A stretch of 64,000 nucleotides of DNA from Macrotis lagotis (GCF_037893015.1 NC_133658.1:888777092-888841091), one strand, 5' to 3'. Shown: positions 47,346 through 59,502, counted from the first letter of the stretch. Numbers and translations: made by a program. Notes: generated by a model not told the origin, from the sequence alone.

Positions 47346-48304
47346 AGAGTTAGGTGCCTGGTTAGAATTCATTGACTTGAGTTGAGACCCTAGCTTGGCA
47401 AATTCATTTGCCAATATTTCAAGGCAAGAAAGATACTGGATATCAGGTCTACCATAAAACACTTTGTTAAATAAACTCATCCATAATGGGTAGTGCTTAT
47501 TAAAAATACTTCAATGAAGTCTTCAGATTTCAAGGGTCTAAATATGAAATCAGTTATTATTGTTATTATATCATTATTATATCATCATTTGTGATCTCAT
47601 TATGTCTCTCCATCAGTCCATACTTTCTTATCTTGTGGGATTCTTGGCTATATTCTCCCATGGATCCTACAAAGATGGCTGGAGATCCAATACACTGGAG
47701 AACTTCTTCTAGGTCTTTTTAAAATAACATTCCTTGGGTTCTGACACATCAATTTACCCCTGATCTTGGCTGATCCACCTTCCTTTTCAGAATTTTCATA
47801 ATACTTAAAAGTTTCATAAATCTCTCTCCTTTTCTTATAAAGACCACAGATCTCAATGATTGCAAAGACCTATAGGAAGTTGATCAGTTAGGGACCAAGC
47901 ATTTATTGAGCACTTACTATATAAGAGGTCCTCTGCTAAGTGTTGGAATATAAAGTCAAAAGGCACTTTTTTTACCCTTAAGGAGTTCCCATGTTAATGA
48001 GGCAGTCAATGCATAAATGACTAGGCACTACTAGGATATATTCAGACTAGATAGAAGGTGGCTCTAGAGGTGAAGACCAGCATCTGAGAAGAATGGCCTC
48101 CTGCAGAAGAACTGAGTCTTGAAGAAAGCCAAAGGGACTGGGGGCAGTGAAGAGGGGGCAGGGCTTTCCAGGCAGGGCTGATGGCCTGCATAAATGTATG
48201 GAATTCAGGATGGAAATTCTAGAGGGAAGTGACCAACCTACGTAAGGGGATGTAGGAGGGGAAGAAATCTGGACATAGTCCAATATGCACCCTAGATTTT
48301 GTTT

Positions 48305-48481
48305 AAACTTATTTTATGAGGGGCAGCTAGGTGGCACAGTGGAAAGAGCACTGACCCTGGAGTCAGGAAGACCTGAGTTCAAAACTGATCTCAGTCACTT
48401 AGTAATTACCTAGTTGTGTGATCTTGGGCAAATCACTTAACCTCACTGCCTTGCAAAAAACAAAAAGACAAACTTATTTTA
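48305..48481 (+). mobile_element. SINE inserted in the right arm only, with target-site duplication
   Basis: The body 'ggggcagctaggtggcacag' to 'cttgcaaaaaacaaaaag' is flanked by 'aaacttatttta' at 48305-48316 and 48470-48481. The left arm has 'aaataagttttaac' unbroken at the matching place (about 46086), so this insertion followed the duplication. Confidence 0.9.
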
Positions 48482-48636
48482 GGGAGTTCAGAGGAAATAT
48501 TGGGGGGAGACTCCCATGGACCAAAATATTATAGGGAAAGAGGCAGAAAAACATTTCCAATGAAGAGGGAAAAATACACAACTCCATATGTGGATGTCCA
48601 AACAACTCACCAATCAATTTAGAATTTTTTGTAATA

Positions 48637-48771
48637 TGTAGGGCAACTGGGTAGTACAATGGATAAGCACTGACCTTGAAGTCAGGAGGACCTGAGTCAA
48701 ATCTGACCTCAGACGCTTGATTTGTTGTGTGATCCTCGGTAAGTCACTTAATACCAATTGCATCACCAAAA
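48637..48771 (+). repeat. SINE shared by both arms of the inverted duplication
   Basis: Plus-oriented counterpart of 45784-45917, with the same 5' start 'gggcaactgggtagtacaatgg' and the same tail. Confidence 0.85.
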
Positions 48772-49284
48772 AAAATCTTTACAGAGGACAGGGTCAATGC
48801 CAGGAAAGAGAAAATGAATACAAATGTGGGCACATTTGTGCAAGAACAGTTTGAGATGCTAAATCTTAGAATGGATCAAGTCTGGCCAGGGCAGATAAGG
48901 ACAACAAAGAGGGACTTCTTTAGTTAAGCTGGGAAAAAATAGGAATAGAAAAAAGATGAGGTCTTCCTTTGGGGTGGATGCGATGATAACCCCCTCACTG
49001 CTCTTGATGAAGTCAAGTCACTCAGCCCAGGTGAACTATGTCTTAGGGTTCCAAAGAGCAGGGGTACTGATACTGCCATACTGTTGTCAGTGATATCTGG
49101 AAGCTCACAGAAAAAGGGAAATATACCATAAAATTGGAGGAGGAGAGGTATGTAAGCTTTCCAGAAAGAGAGTAACAGAGGGTTTGCTAGTTAGAGGTCA
49201 ATGGCTTTAACTTCAATTCCTGGATTGTCCTATGCAGGCAATGTATCAATTAGTCAATATTTAGTAATCACCTACTATGTGCGG

Positions 49285-49415
49285 AAGCTAGGTGGCACAG
49301 TGGATAGAGCACTAGGCCTGGAATCAGGAGAATTTGAATTCAAATTTGATTCATATTAGCTGTATGACTCTGGGAAAGTCATTTAACCATGCTTCCTTGC
49401 TAAAAAAATAGAAAA
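49285..49415 (+). repeat. Marsupial SINE
   Basis: 'ggaagctaggtggcacagtggatagagcac' to 'catgcttccttgctaaaaaaatag'. The middle is partly deleted. Confidence 0.82.
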
Positions 49416-50664
49416 AGGAAAAAAAGACCAAAGCACTGGGAACAGGAAGAGACTGGAATCACTGGATTGTAGGGTATCAAATGTGTGAAGACTAGAAAGA
49501 GAGGAAAGGGCTAGGTTGTGAATGACAGTGGGATGTGGTCCCAGCAACGAGATTCTCAAGAATGGAGAGTTGGGGGATAAAAGGGAGAAATCAGGTTGGC
49601 TCATGGGAAAGAAATCTAACAAGTTTTCTGTTTTGGCTAGACAGCCCTTTCCAAGGTTCATGCCTTGGGCATGGGTCAGCAAGAAGCACTGGATTTTCAT
49701 TTGAGCAAATAAATCATCTAACTCTGATTCCAAGGCAGGACGCATCTCTACTAAATTAAATTAAATCATCCTCTGCTGTGGTTTTGCTGGAATCTGAGCT
49801 CTCACTTGGAAGCCCTCTGGGGATGGGATAAAGGATCCCTCCTCTCTGCCTCTTGTGACTTCCTTCTTTTCCATTAAGAGTGATGATCAAACAGGCGGCT
49901 AATGGTGAAACCATAAGAAGATAATGTCAGATATCTCAATTTAACCGAATTAATGAAAGGCGATCTGATTCAGTACAATTTAATTCAATTCCATTCATGC
50001 TATGCTCACTCTGGGTGAAATAAAATACTGGTCTGCTCTCCTGGAACTTATGCTTTAATGAATGGAAGGGCAAGACCCTCCCTCCCAAAAGGTGTGATAT
50101 ACAGAGGAAAGAGTTACATAAGGGATAATACAATGTTATGAGAAATTCAAGGATGGTAAGATTGAGTAGGGGCAGAGGGTGGGGTCTGGGAAGGTTTCAG
50201 CAGAAGCAGCCTGAATTGGACCCTATAGGATGGGAGGGACCTTAACACTCCAAGAGATGAGTGGGACAAAGCCTTCAGTGACAAAGGATGACAAGACAAG
50301 AATGGGGGATCAAGAGTATGGTTCTGCCACAGAATGTATGAAAGGGTATGAGTCTGATCCTCCCAAATACCCTGAGAAAAGGGTGCTATTACTATCCTCA
50401 TTTTACAGTTGAGGAAACTGAGGCAGGAGATCAAGTGACTTGCTCAGGATCATACACAGCATTTTGATGTTCATGGGACAATTTGTGACAAGCTGAGATG
50501 TGATAGACATTGGTTCAGAGGCTTGTTGTCTATCTACTACTGTCTCCACACTCAAAAGCCCTACTTTAAACCTACTTTGTGGATTAAGTCTTCATAGACT
50601 CTCCTATTTCAAAATGATCTTTCTCTTTTTGGAGCTCCCCTAGTTCTTATGACTGGACAACTTA

Positions 50665-50935
50665 AAAATGATGATGATGATGATGATAGCCAGCATTTAT
50701 ATAGTACCTACTGTGCTGAGAATTCTACAATCCTTATGTAATTTGATCCTCACAACAACTGAGAGAAGGTGCTGTGATTATTTTCATTTTACAAAAGAGG
50801 AAATTGAGGCAGACAGAGTCAGTGACTCATCCAAGTTTCATAGCTGGTAAAGGTCTGAAATTGGATTCGAACTCAGGTCTTGCTGACTTCAGGTCTGGGT
50901 TTCTATCTATAGTGCCACTGAGTTGATTACTATAA
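50665..50935 (-). repeat. (GAT)n followed by a MIR/THER-like SINE
   Basis: Seven ATG units (50668-50688) precede 'agccagcatttatatagtac', 'aaaagaggaaattgaggcag' and 'ggtctgaaattggattcgaac'. This is reversed MIR order. Confidence 0.78.
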
Positions 50936-51104
50936 AATCATGGAAGGCCTTGTGTCATTCTCCAATTGCTTCATGTCAATAAGCTCTCTGAGGACTGGGG
51001 TTGTGTGGTTTGTATCCACATAGTAATAGAGGTGAACACAGGGATATGCAGAAATGAGGATTCTCTAACCAGAAGGGAGCTCAGAGGGCAGAAGAGTGAT
51101 CAAG

Positions 51105-51550
51105 TACCTGATACTGTGTCTTTTCTATAACATCTCTAGCAAGTACTCTTCAGAAAGGAGGAGACGCCATCCCCTATCCCATCCCAAGGCAGCCCATTAC
51201 ATTTTGGAGTATGAAGTTTCTCTTGACTTCAGGCCTAAATCTATTTTTTTTTGTAATTTCTCCCCTAGTCTGGGGTTCAAGAAGGACGAGTCTCTTCTCT
51301 TTTCCATGGGATAGCTCTTCAAATACTTGAGCATGGCTATCAGATGCCCTTTGAGTCTCCTCTTCTCCTGGCTAAACATCCCCATTTCTTTCAACCACTT
51401 CTTCACAATGAAATCAGGACTTCATATAGACACTCTCCTCTGGACACCCTCCAGCTTACTGATGTTCTCTCTGAAATGTGGAAGACAAATCTTCATAAAG
51501 GATATATTAAGAATAGAGGGTGACAGGAATAGTCCTGAGTATATATGAAA
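51105..51550 (-). repeat. CR1/L3 LINE fragment
   Basis: On the minus strand 51406-51197 reads MFSQEKRRLKGHLIAMLKYLK and onward, which matches the CR1-family ORF2 C-terminal pattern GLFSLEKRRLRGDLI-x-x-KYLKG. 'cctctggacaccctccag' lies just beyond. Broken and short. Confidence 0.75.
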
Positions 51551-51929
51551 TGTTCACTAAATTATATTTAAATGAGTAGATCATAGAGTATATAGGGCCA
51601 TTCCTCATCTATCACTATTGACATAGAGCTCCATTTATCTGTAAGTATATAATAAGAGGCTTTTAACTGGCTTGCTAAAATTCAGATAAATTATGTGCAT
51701 AGCAACCAGTTTATTAATTATTAAAAATGAAATTTACAGTGGTTGATATGACTTATTCTTAGTGAACCCATGCTAACTTCTAATGATCACTCTTTTCTTC
51801 TCTAAGAATTCATAAACCAAATGGCTTCATTGGTCAGTATAAAATAATTCCTGGGGTTGCCAGGCTAATGGTATCATAGTTCTTAAAATATTATTTCTCC
51901 CTTAAGATACTCAAACCTAAAACCATTAT

Positions 51930-52120
51930 AGAATTAGAAAATTTTTTACAAACATCTAGTCTAAAACCCATCCAATTGAGGAATTCCTATCTACAAGATG
52001 TTTGACAAATGATCATCTGACCTTGGATTAAAGGTCTTCAGGGATGTCAGAACTCATTGTTAACCAAGATAGTCCATTCCACTTTTGGGATAGTCTCCTT
52101 CTTTTCTTTTGGTCTTAATG
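51930..52120 (-). repeat. CR1/L3-like 3' fragment
   Basis: 'catctagtctaaaacccatccaattgagg' followed by 'gatagtccattccacttttgggatag' fits the antisense of the L3/CR1 3' region. Weak copy. Confidence 0.5.
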
Positions 52121-52889
52121 GAACTTTTCACTGGTTTTTACCTCTATAAGATAGGGCCATACAAAGCAATATCCTAAGAATTGCTCACATATGGCATAAG
52201 TCATGTAACTAGCTATTTAACTAAACGAACAAATCAAATTTCTTAAAAAGTAAATGATTCTGTTTTGGTATAGGCTCCTCCCAAAGAAGTAAGTCACTTT
52301 TGCAAATAAATTCTAAGATACATTTTAAATTTTGAATTAAAGTCTGCCATCCATAATTTTAGGAGATATACTTCTCTCTCCCTGGGGAAAGGTAATACTT
52401 TTTTTTGATATATTACTGCATATACATAAATTTTTTAAAAAGTGAGTAAAAGGAAGGGTAGGGCAGCTTTGGGATCAGGAAGACATTCTGAGATTAAATA
52501 TTGGTTTAATCAAAGAGACACCACTCAGAACTTTGAGCAATTCTCTTAAAACTTTAAATCAGATGAATTGTTGGTTTGTGTTGATGGAGGGAATTTACAT
52601 GTTGGGAGCTCCCCAGCCTGATGAAATCATAGCTTTAAATAAAAATAAAAAACCACCAGAGAAATCTTGATTTTTTTCCCCTGTGTTCATCTTTAACCCT
52701 AAAATTCAGTTACTGGAAGAAATAAAACTTGACAAATACATCTGAATTCAAAACAAATACATAAGCAGAGTAATGAGGAATTTGTAAATAGGAATGCTAT
52801 TTATGCAGTCCTGTTGAATCTGTAGGTTTAAAGGCAAAGATATCTGAATGTTTGAAATGGCCTTATGAATGTTGGAGAGTTACTAGAGG

Positions 52890-53125
52890 AAGACAGGTAA
52901 TGGGCCTGGAGGCAGGAAGACCTGAGTTCAAATTTAACTTCAGATATTAGCTTTGTGACCCCATGAAAGTCACTTAATTTCTGTCTACCTCAGTTTCCTG
53001 TTCTGTAAAGCACCTTGCCACCAAGGTTGTTGTGAAGAGCAAATGAGATATCTCTAAAATGCTTAGCACAGTGGCTGGTATATGGTAGGCGCTTAATAAA
53101 TGATTATTCTCTTTCCTAGAGGTAT
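52890..53125 (+). repeat. THER1/MIR-like SINE
   Basis: 'gggcctggaggcaggaagacctgag', 'ctacctcagtttcctgttctg' and 'aggcgcttaataaatgatta' are in order. Confidence 0.82.
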
Positions 53126-53324
53126 TAGGTTGGCAGATAGACACAGGCAATAGGAATAATGAAAATCATATTCACTTCTCTCCTGTCCTTTGTGATGCTG
53201 TGTGTTAGATACCTAACAAAGATTAAAAAATAAAAAACAGAAACCCACAAAATACAATCCTTGTCCTCTGGAAGTACACATTCTGCTAGGTGTGGGTATG
53301 GATGATGGTGGGAAGAGTATCAGA

Positions 53325-53500
53325 GGTAGAGTCAGAGAACTTGGATTCCAATCCTGACTTTGAAACGTATTGCATATTGTGTGACCATAGACAAATACCC
53401 TTTACCATCCTGGGCCTCAGTTTCCTCATCTGCAAAATGAGGGAGGTGGATCAGAATGGCCTCTGAGGTCCCATCCAGCTTCAAATCCATGAGTCTATGT
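53325..53500 (+). repeat. MIR-like SINE with 'ctccatgag' tail
   Basis: 'gaacttggattccaatcctg', 'gggcctcagtttcctcatctg' and 'tccagcttcaaatccatgag' are in order. Confidence 0.78.
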
Positions 53501-53704
53501 ACAAAAATGAACAAATAGTAAGCAAAGTCAAAGTCTTTCCAGCTGGAAGGAAGTGGGGAGCAGGAAAGATACCAGAGTCAGTTCTTGCAGGAAGCATGGG
53601 ATTCCAAAGATGGAAAAGATGACCCTTTGGGGATGCAGCATGGTCTGTGGAAAGTAAGGACGGTAGGAACAAAGGGGACTTCAGAAGGAGAAAAATATCC
53701 TTAC

Positions 53705-53742
53705 CTCATCGGTGATCTGGCCTCCAAAGGTCACCCATGTTC
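53705..53742 (-). CDS. KCNAB2: KCNAB2 microexon: residues 55-67
   Basis: A 38-base exon between acceptor CCCTTGCAG and donor GAG|GTAAGG. It completes Gly55 and encodes TWVTFGGQITDE. Gly55, Thr56 and Trp57 lie at the start of the barrel and contact the cofactor in Kv beta-2. It is so short that recognition rests on phase and residue match; both are exact. Confidence 0.97.
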
Positions 53743-54299
53743 CTGCAAGGGAGACAAACATACATGTTAGAGTTTCTGAACTGGCAAATTGTTGGGACAG
53801 TGTCTGGGGACTCCCTTTTGATCTAAGTTCTTTTAGGATAGACTAGGGCTGTCTCTCTTTGCTCTAAGCATGGACAGTCCAATGTTCAAAGATCATCCTT
53901 GCTCATGTACACGTGAAGTTTTGGTGCCAGCTGGGTTCTCAGATCTCTTATAAACCCAGACTTGGAGGAGATAAGAAACAATGATTCATCAAATACTCAA
54001 AAGATTGAATTTTCAATGGAATTTGGCTGTAATGTGTTAAAACACAAGAGGAAACTAGGCTATCTTTCCAAATATCAAGAAGAGCCATTCTGAGGTTCAT
54101 ATTATGCTATTGGACAGGGTTGGGGGTGGTCATGGAAGAAAGGGGACAGGATTTAAAGAGGCCCCAGAGGCCTTCAACTTGTAACGGAAGGAGAATCAAC
54201 AACCCCCTCCCCCTCCCCAATCCCACAATATCCTTTTATGAAGGTGATCACCTAGCCTGTTTTAGAAGACTTTTAGGAAGCATCATCCCTTTAGTTCTA

Positions 54300-54357
<58 letters not shown>

Positions 54358-54780
54358 TGGGAAGGTGTTATGATAGGGAATGTCTAGGCAGTGAGAACAT
54401 CAGAGAAAAGGGTCTGAGATGCAAGAAAGAGAAGACTATTTTTTATTTGACCAAATTTTGTTATTTGGAGGAAGGAGAATATTTTTGCTTAGGAAACAGA
54501 GATAAGAGGGTCTTCTGGCCTTCAGGAGGGAAGGGAGGGCTCTTTGGATGATGGCCAGATTTTCTCCGCTGAGTCCCAGATGCAAACAGCAGAAGCTATC
54601 TCCCTGCTTGGCTCTGAAGGGCTCTGCTGTCATGGCAACTGAGGAGCCTGAAGCTTGGCTGCCTTGACTTCCTAGGTGGCCAGGGAGTCATGCTGCCTCT
54701 TTGGGCAGAAAAGGTCCCCTCCCTTGGCCAGACATCATTGGACACAGCACTAAGCTGGGATCCAGGGAGAGGCAACTTAC
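53743..54780 (-). other. KCNAB2: KCNAB2 intron of 1.0 kb
   Basis: Contains a long GT run (54303-54356). The rest is unique sequence. Confidence 0.85.
54303..54356. repeat. (GT)n microsatellite
   Basis: About 26 uninterrupted TG units, the longest pure run of this kind in the window. Confidence 0.96.
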
Positions 54781-54824
54781 CGAGACCCAGGCAGGAGACA
54801 CGCAATCCAGACTTGCCTAGATTC
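54781..54824 (-). CDS. KCNAB2: KCNAB2 exon: residues 41-54, start of the aldo-keto reductase core
   Basis: Acceptor TTTTGCAG and donor CTCG|GTAAGT bound 44 bases. They supply the last base of Arg40, encode NLGKSGLRVSCLGL and give the first base of Gly55. NLGKSGLRVS is where all Kv beta isoforms converge; upstream exons differ by isoform. The exon accepts any 5' exon ending in 'AG' of an Arg codon. Confidence 0.97.
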
Positions 54825-56119
54825 CTGCAAAATAAACATCTTATCTTAGTCCTTGTCAAGGGAGAACTCGGGCATCATTCCACTTATTGTTACGAATGCA
54901 GGACAATGTCGACAATAATGGACGACAGGTGCAAGCTCTGAGAGGGCAATGGATAGTCAATGGGAAAACTATTGTCAAAAATAAAGCCAGTTTCCTGTGG
55001 GGGGGGTGACTAAGCTCTGAGGACCTTAAAATATTGTAGTAACATGGACTATTATTATTACTCTAATTTACCTAGTCTACTTAATAGATTCATCCAATGA
55101 GAGACCTAGAGTTGGAGAGGCCAGGAAAGCTAACTCCCCCCCCGCCACATTTTACAGATGAGGCAACTCAAGTGTAGGGGATGATTTTTTTTTAGATTAT
55201 TGGACCAAAGATCCAGAGCTGGATCTTTATAGGTGACATAATTCAGGTTTAGAAAGACAAGTGACTTGTCTAAGGTCACACAGCAACTAAAAGGCCAGGT
55301 TGGCATCTGAAACCAGGGACTATGACTTCAAGTTCATCACTCCTCCAATGCCCCATCCTTTATTGATGTTGATGATGATGGTGATGAATATATGAAGATG
55401 ATGAAGATGAAGATGATGATAATGATGACAAGCTGGAGCTTGGCCTTTATATGCTGACAACCTCTGCCTATTACTGTTACAGTGAAATGTCTTCAAGACT
55501 AGCTTAGCTTTAGCCATTGAGAACTTCTCTAGACCTTTGACTATGGTTTCATTCCTTTTCTCAACTTCCCCCCTTGAGGTGGGGAGAGGCGGTGACTAAA
55601 CCTATTTTATAGATGGGAAAACCAAGGCCCAGAGAAAGGAAGCAACTTAAGGAGGTGGCAGCTGAGTCAAGTTCTCCCTCACTGTGTCTCATTCTTGTTC
55701 TGTGAGGGCCGTGCCGCCCCCTGATTAGTTGGTCATTCCTGTTCCCAGATGGAGGAGGCTGACTCTGAGGGTGGCAGAAGTAATTTGTGCTGTGGGCACA
55801 TCCATCCATCTGTGCACTAGGCTGAAGTCATAGGCCTGGGGTGTAATTTGCAGCCAGGGCCTTGATGGTGGGGTGGGCTGGAGAGCCTCAGACATCTCCT
55901 TCAACCTTCAAGTTGGAAGTAGGAAAAAGCTAGTGTTAATGAGGCAGAACAGGAGTGAGGAACAGCTGCTGTCGGCTGCCCTGGGCTTTATTGGGGGCTC
56001 TCTGGGTCTCCACGTTTCTGAAGCTCAGCGGCCTGGGCGCACCCCAAATGAAACAGAACCAACCCACATATTCTGCTGCACTTGGATCTGGGGGAGTTAT
56101 TAATAGCCTTCAGGAGGCA

Positions 56120-56378
56120 CCCTAATAATAATAATAATAACTAACAATTGTATAGTGCTTAGCATTGTGTAAGCCCTTAATAGTTATTATCTCATTTGAT
56201 TCACAACAACCTTGAGAGGGAGGTGCTCTTTGTATCCCCAGGTCACAGAAGAGGAAACTGAGGCAGACAGAGGGTAAGTCATTGCCCAAGGTAACAGAAC
56301 CAGTAAGTGTCTGTGGCTGGGTTTGAACTCAAGTCGTTCTCCCTCCAGGTGCTGCACTTTACTCCCTGGCTGCCCCAG
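56120..56378 (-). repeat. MIR/THER-like SINE with (AAT)n
   Basis: 'aataataataataataact', 'gaagaggaaactgaggcaga' and 'gtctgtggctgggtttgaac' are in reversed MIR order. Confidence 0.8.
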
Positions 56379-57337
56379 ATCTCTTTCTTGAGAACCATGT
56401 TCCCTTACCCCTCTCAAGGTACCAGGCAACAGGAAGAAGCTGGACCAGGCCTGGATCACCACCCACATGGTTCTTTTTTTGTGCCTTTTGTACTTGTCTA
56501 TAGCACCAATACTACTACCAGTCTAGGGTGGGCTGAAGACACCAATGAAGCCCAGTGAGAACACATGGATGTAGATTTGGAACTTGTGGGTTTGACTACC
56601 GATTTAGCTTGTATGATCTTGACTTCTCTGGGTTTCATGGCTGAATCCAAATCTCATTTTCTGCAGATTGCCTTACTCTATTCTACCCTGACCGGTCACT
56701 GTCCCCTCTGGGTTTACCTTTCTTCCACTTCCACTGCATGAGATGTCCCAAGAGTCCCAGTGCAGTTTCTAGTTTTAAAATACCCGGACTTAGAAAAAAA
56801 ATCATTTCAAAGTTAATTATTTAAATTTATTTTTTCAGTTTTGTGAATTTTAATGTACTTTTATTTTGAACAAGACAAAGCACCCTGTCTTGTAGTTTCT
56901 GGATAATATTTTGTCTGACATGTGGATCAGTAGACAATCAGTCAATAAACATTTAAGTGCCTCCTAAACACTGAGGCTACAAAAAGAGGCAAAAGACAGC
57001 CCCTGACCTCAAGGATCTTCCAGTCTAATGGAAGAGACAACAAATAGAAGACTATATACAAACAAGTTATAGATTCAAAAAGGGGAAGGCCCTAGAATTG
57101 AGAGGGTTTGGGAAGATTCTTTAGCTTGGCTACCTCAGTGACCTTAGCTATCTCTATTGGGCTTTTTTTTTTTTGTGGGGACAACCAAACCTTATTCTTT
57201 GGATGAACTAAAGGCTGGGATTATAATAGTATTCTCTGAATCCCTGAGCAACAGCCAATCAAAGTTTTCAAAGTCCAAAAACCAACTAGAGCAAAGAATC
57301 ACACAAGATAGCAGTTATAATGAATTTTAATAAAAGG

Positions 57338-57595
57338 CCTTGTTGTCATTCAGTTGTTTCAGCTGTGTTCAATTCTCTGTGAACCCATTTTGGGGTTTTC
57401 TTGGCAAAGATGCTGGAGTGGTTTGCAATTTTCTTCTCCAGCTCATTTTTCCAGATGAGGAAACTGAGGCAAACAGGGTAAAGAGACTTGTCCAGGGTCA
57501 CACAGCTGGTAAGTGTCTGAGGTCAGATTTGAACCCAGAAAGATAATTCTTCCTTAAGTCCAGTATTTTATCCACTGCACCACCTAATTCCCCAA
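57338..57595 (-). repeat. MAR1-like SINE, minus orientation
   Basis: 'gtgttcaattctctgtgaac', 'gttttcttggcaaagatgctgg', 'gatgaggaaactgaggcaaa' and 'ttttatccactgcaccacct' form a nearly full MAR1-type copy. Confidence 0.87.
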
Positions 57596-58678
57596 CAAGA
57601 AGCCTATTAAATGTTAAAAAAAAATTAAATAATTAGCTTTTCAGGTTCTGATCTTAGTTTGTATGTTTTTTTCTGAAGTTTGTAAAGTTTAAGACTTCTG
57701 GGACTGCCTGTACCAAGCTTGTACATACACAGTTATTTTTGCCTGTTGTATCCCCAGTTAGTGTGTGAGCTCCCGGAGGGCCGAGTCTGACAATCAATCG
57801 ATCAATCAATCAACATTTATTAGGTACATTCTATGGCTCAGGCCCATGGTAAAGTGCTTCATAAATGGCTCTTTACTGATTGAATCATTATATGTCTCTG
57901 GACCTCCATTTTCCCATTTGTAAAATGGAGGCAGGCTTGATTAGAGGATCTCCAAGATCCTTTGGAGATTGAAGTCCTCTTGAATTTCTTTCTGCCCTCA
58001 GGTATCCCAGAATTTCCCCTAAATTCACCATGCATTTAAACCTTACAGATTGCCATGGGCTTGCTTCCTTTTTCTGGATCAAACCCTGGTTCTAGAAGGA
58101 AATGGGAATAGGATGGTCAGAAAACAAATGACCAGACCCTGACATTCCCCTCCTGTGAGGCCCTTGGACCTTCTGGGCCTTGGTTTCCACATTCCTTCCT
58201 GGCTCCCAGGGTAGTCATGAGAATATAAGAGGACAAATCATAAGAAAGCCTTTTGGAAAGTGTCCAACATGCTATAGACAAGTGAGGCATTAGAAAAGCT
58301 GTCTGGCTGCTTTCTCTCTGAATTCCCAATGGAAGACAATTTGTCTAATGGTTTTCTAATGACTTAGATGGGCAGGATTCTTCCTTAAACAAGATTGGGG
58401 CCTTAGCTGGTGCCTCTATTGGCAGAAGGTATTTTGTGTTCCTCAAAGGGCCAGGAAGTAGAAGAATACCGAGTCTGAGAGGAATTATCTTTAATAAGAA
58501 AAATGCCATCTGAAAAAAATTGGATAGGTTTTGAATAGGGAAGAGGGAACTGTAGGTCTATGATGGCTTTTTTATATATAACAAAATAATGCATGTCAAT
58601 CTATCTGGCTCTGGCTAGTCTCAATAGGAACATTAATTATGATTTTTCTTGTTAATATGACTAGGAAAAAAAACATAC

Positions 58679-58749
58679 CTGCCATAACCCCACACCTGGG
58701 CTGAAATATTCAGTGTTCCTTTTTGCTTGGCTTTGTCATTCATTGTCAT
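58679..58749 (-). CDS. KCNAB2: Candidate alternative N-terminal exon of KCNAB2
   Basis: On the minus strand, ATG at 58749-58747 opens 23 codons, MTMNDKAKQKGTLNISAQ then VWGYG, and ends in AG|GTATGT (58679-58678). The two last bases plus the first base of the next exon make an Arg codon, so it would read ...GYG-R-NLGKSG, exactly the junction used by all Kv beta isoforms. The start context has A at -3. A second ATG follows two codons later. In-frame coding potential continues upstream to about 58896, so the exon may be longer or internal. It lacks the KCNAB2 MYPESTTGS start and the Cys-containing ball of KCNAB1. I do not recall this peptide firmly from other species. Confidence 0.5.
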
Positions 58750-59029
58750 AGTGAACTGGGACTGGACTTTGATCACTGAGGGAACCAGTGGAAGCCTCAA
58801 TAAAGCATCTGCAGTCCTCAGTTGTGTGGTGGACAACTCTGAGGTCACAGATTCTGGGAGAGCTACTAAGTTCACAGGGGGGTGCCAACATGTCAAGGCC
58901 GGGGGAACCTCCCAGGTTATCTAGTGCCAAGAGAGGGCTCTGCCAAACCTCTGCCATACAGGGTCTCATTGTTCACATGAAGAAACAGATGTCCAGAGAA
59001 CTTAAGGACAGGAGAGTTGAATGTAGACT

Positions 59030-59290
59030 CAGAGATGGAAACGACCTCAGAGTCCATCTAGTCCATACCCCCATCTGACTGATGAGGAAACTAAGACTTA
59101 GAAAAGCTAAGTGACTTATAGCATTATAGAACTAAAGTTCGAAGCAACCTCAGAAGCCAGCCAGTCCATTTTACAAATGAGGAAAATGGAAGCCAGAGGG
59201 TTACAATGACTTATTTGTCCAAGGTCACATACATCATAGATAGCAGAGCTAAAATTCAAACACTTGTATACTGACTTCAAATCCAAGACT
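59030..59290 (-). repeat. Two adjacent MIR-like fragments
   Basis: 'gatggaaacgacctcagagt'-'gatgaggaaactaagac' and then 'gaagcaacctcagaagccag'-'aatgaggaaaatggaag' repeat the same order twice in about 200 bases. Confidence 0.72.
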
Positions 59291-59502
59291 CTCACCACTA
59301 CATCATACTTAAAGAAATCCAGATAAACCATAATCCTTCCAGGATTACAGGCTCTTTGACTGCAATGATTGCTAGTTTCTTTCTCTATCTCTGTCATCCT
59401 TCTTCTTACCCCCTCTCCTCCTCAACTTGTGTTTCATGAGTATGCTGAAAGAGCTGGGAAGAGGGAGGAAACTCTCTCCATTGCTGTGGATTGGATAATT
59501 GG

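Larger units (their letters stand above)
48205..49232 (-). repeat. Right arm of an inverted duplication
   Basis: Reverse-complement copy of 45346-46200, longer because a further SINE (48317-48469) inserted into this arm only. Visible identity is roughly four bases in five, so the duplication is old. It is interrupted by the shared SINE at 48637-48771. Confidence 0.85.
47106..53704 (-). other. KCNAB2: KCNAB2 intron of 6.6 kb
   Basis: It holds the second arm of the inverted duplication, SINEs at 47205-47345, 48305-48481, 49285-49415, 50665-50935, 52890-53125 and 53325-53500, and CR1/L3 pieces at 51105-51550 and 51930-52120. The stretch 52130-52880 looks unique and AT-rich. Confidence 0.85.
54825..58678 (-). 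other. KCNAB2: KCNAB2 intron between the core and the candidate alternative exon (3.9 kb)
   Basis: Contains GAT-rich DNA at about 55360-55425, MIR pieces (about 55185-55320, 55590-55680), SINEs at 56120-56378 and 57338-57595, and an 'aatcaatcaacatttattaggtac' fragment near 57796. No copy of the classical exon for residues 27-40 (TRYGSPKRQLQFYR) was found here. Confidence 0.75.

Noticed and set aside
11786..49415. SINE heads that could be called tRNA genes
   Set aside because: The heads are tRNA-derived but are followed by SINE bodies and A tails with target-site duplications; no intact tRNA fold with anticodon was seen.
12995..54824. KCNAB1 or KCNAB3 as the gene identity
   Set aside because: [26 protein letters not shown] and DSGIPPYS are KCNAB2-specific; KCNAB1 differs at each.
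12995..54824. Processed pseudogene
   Set aside because: Introns are present with standard borders, phases all match and no stop occurs in 327 codons.
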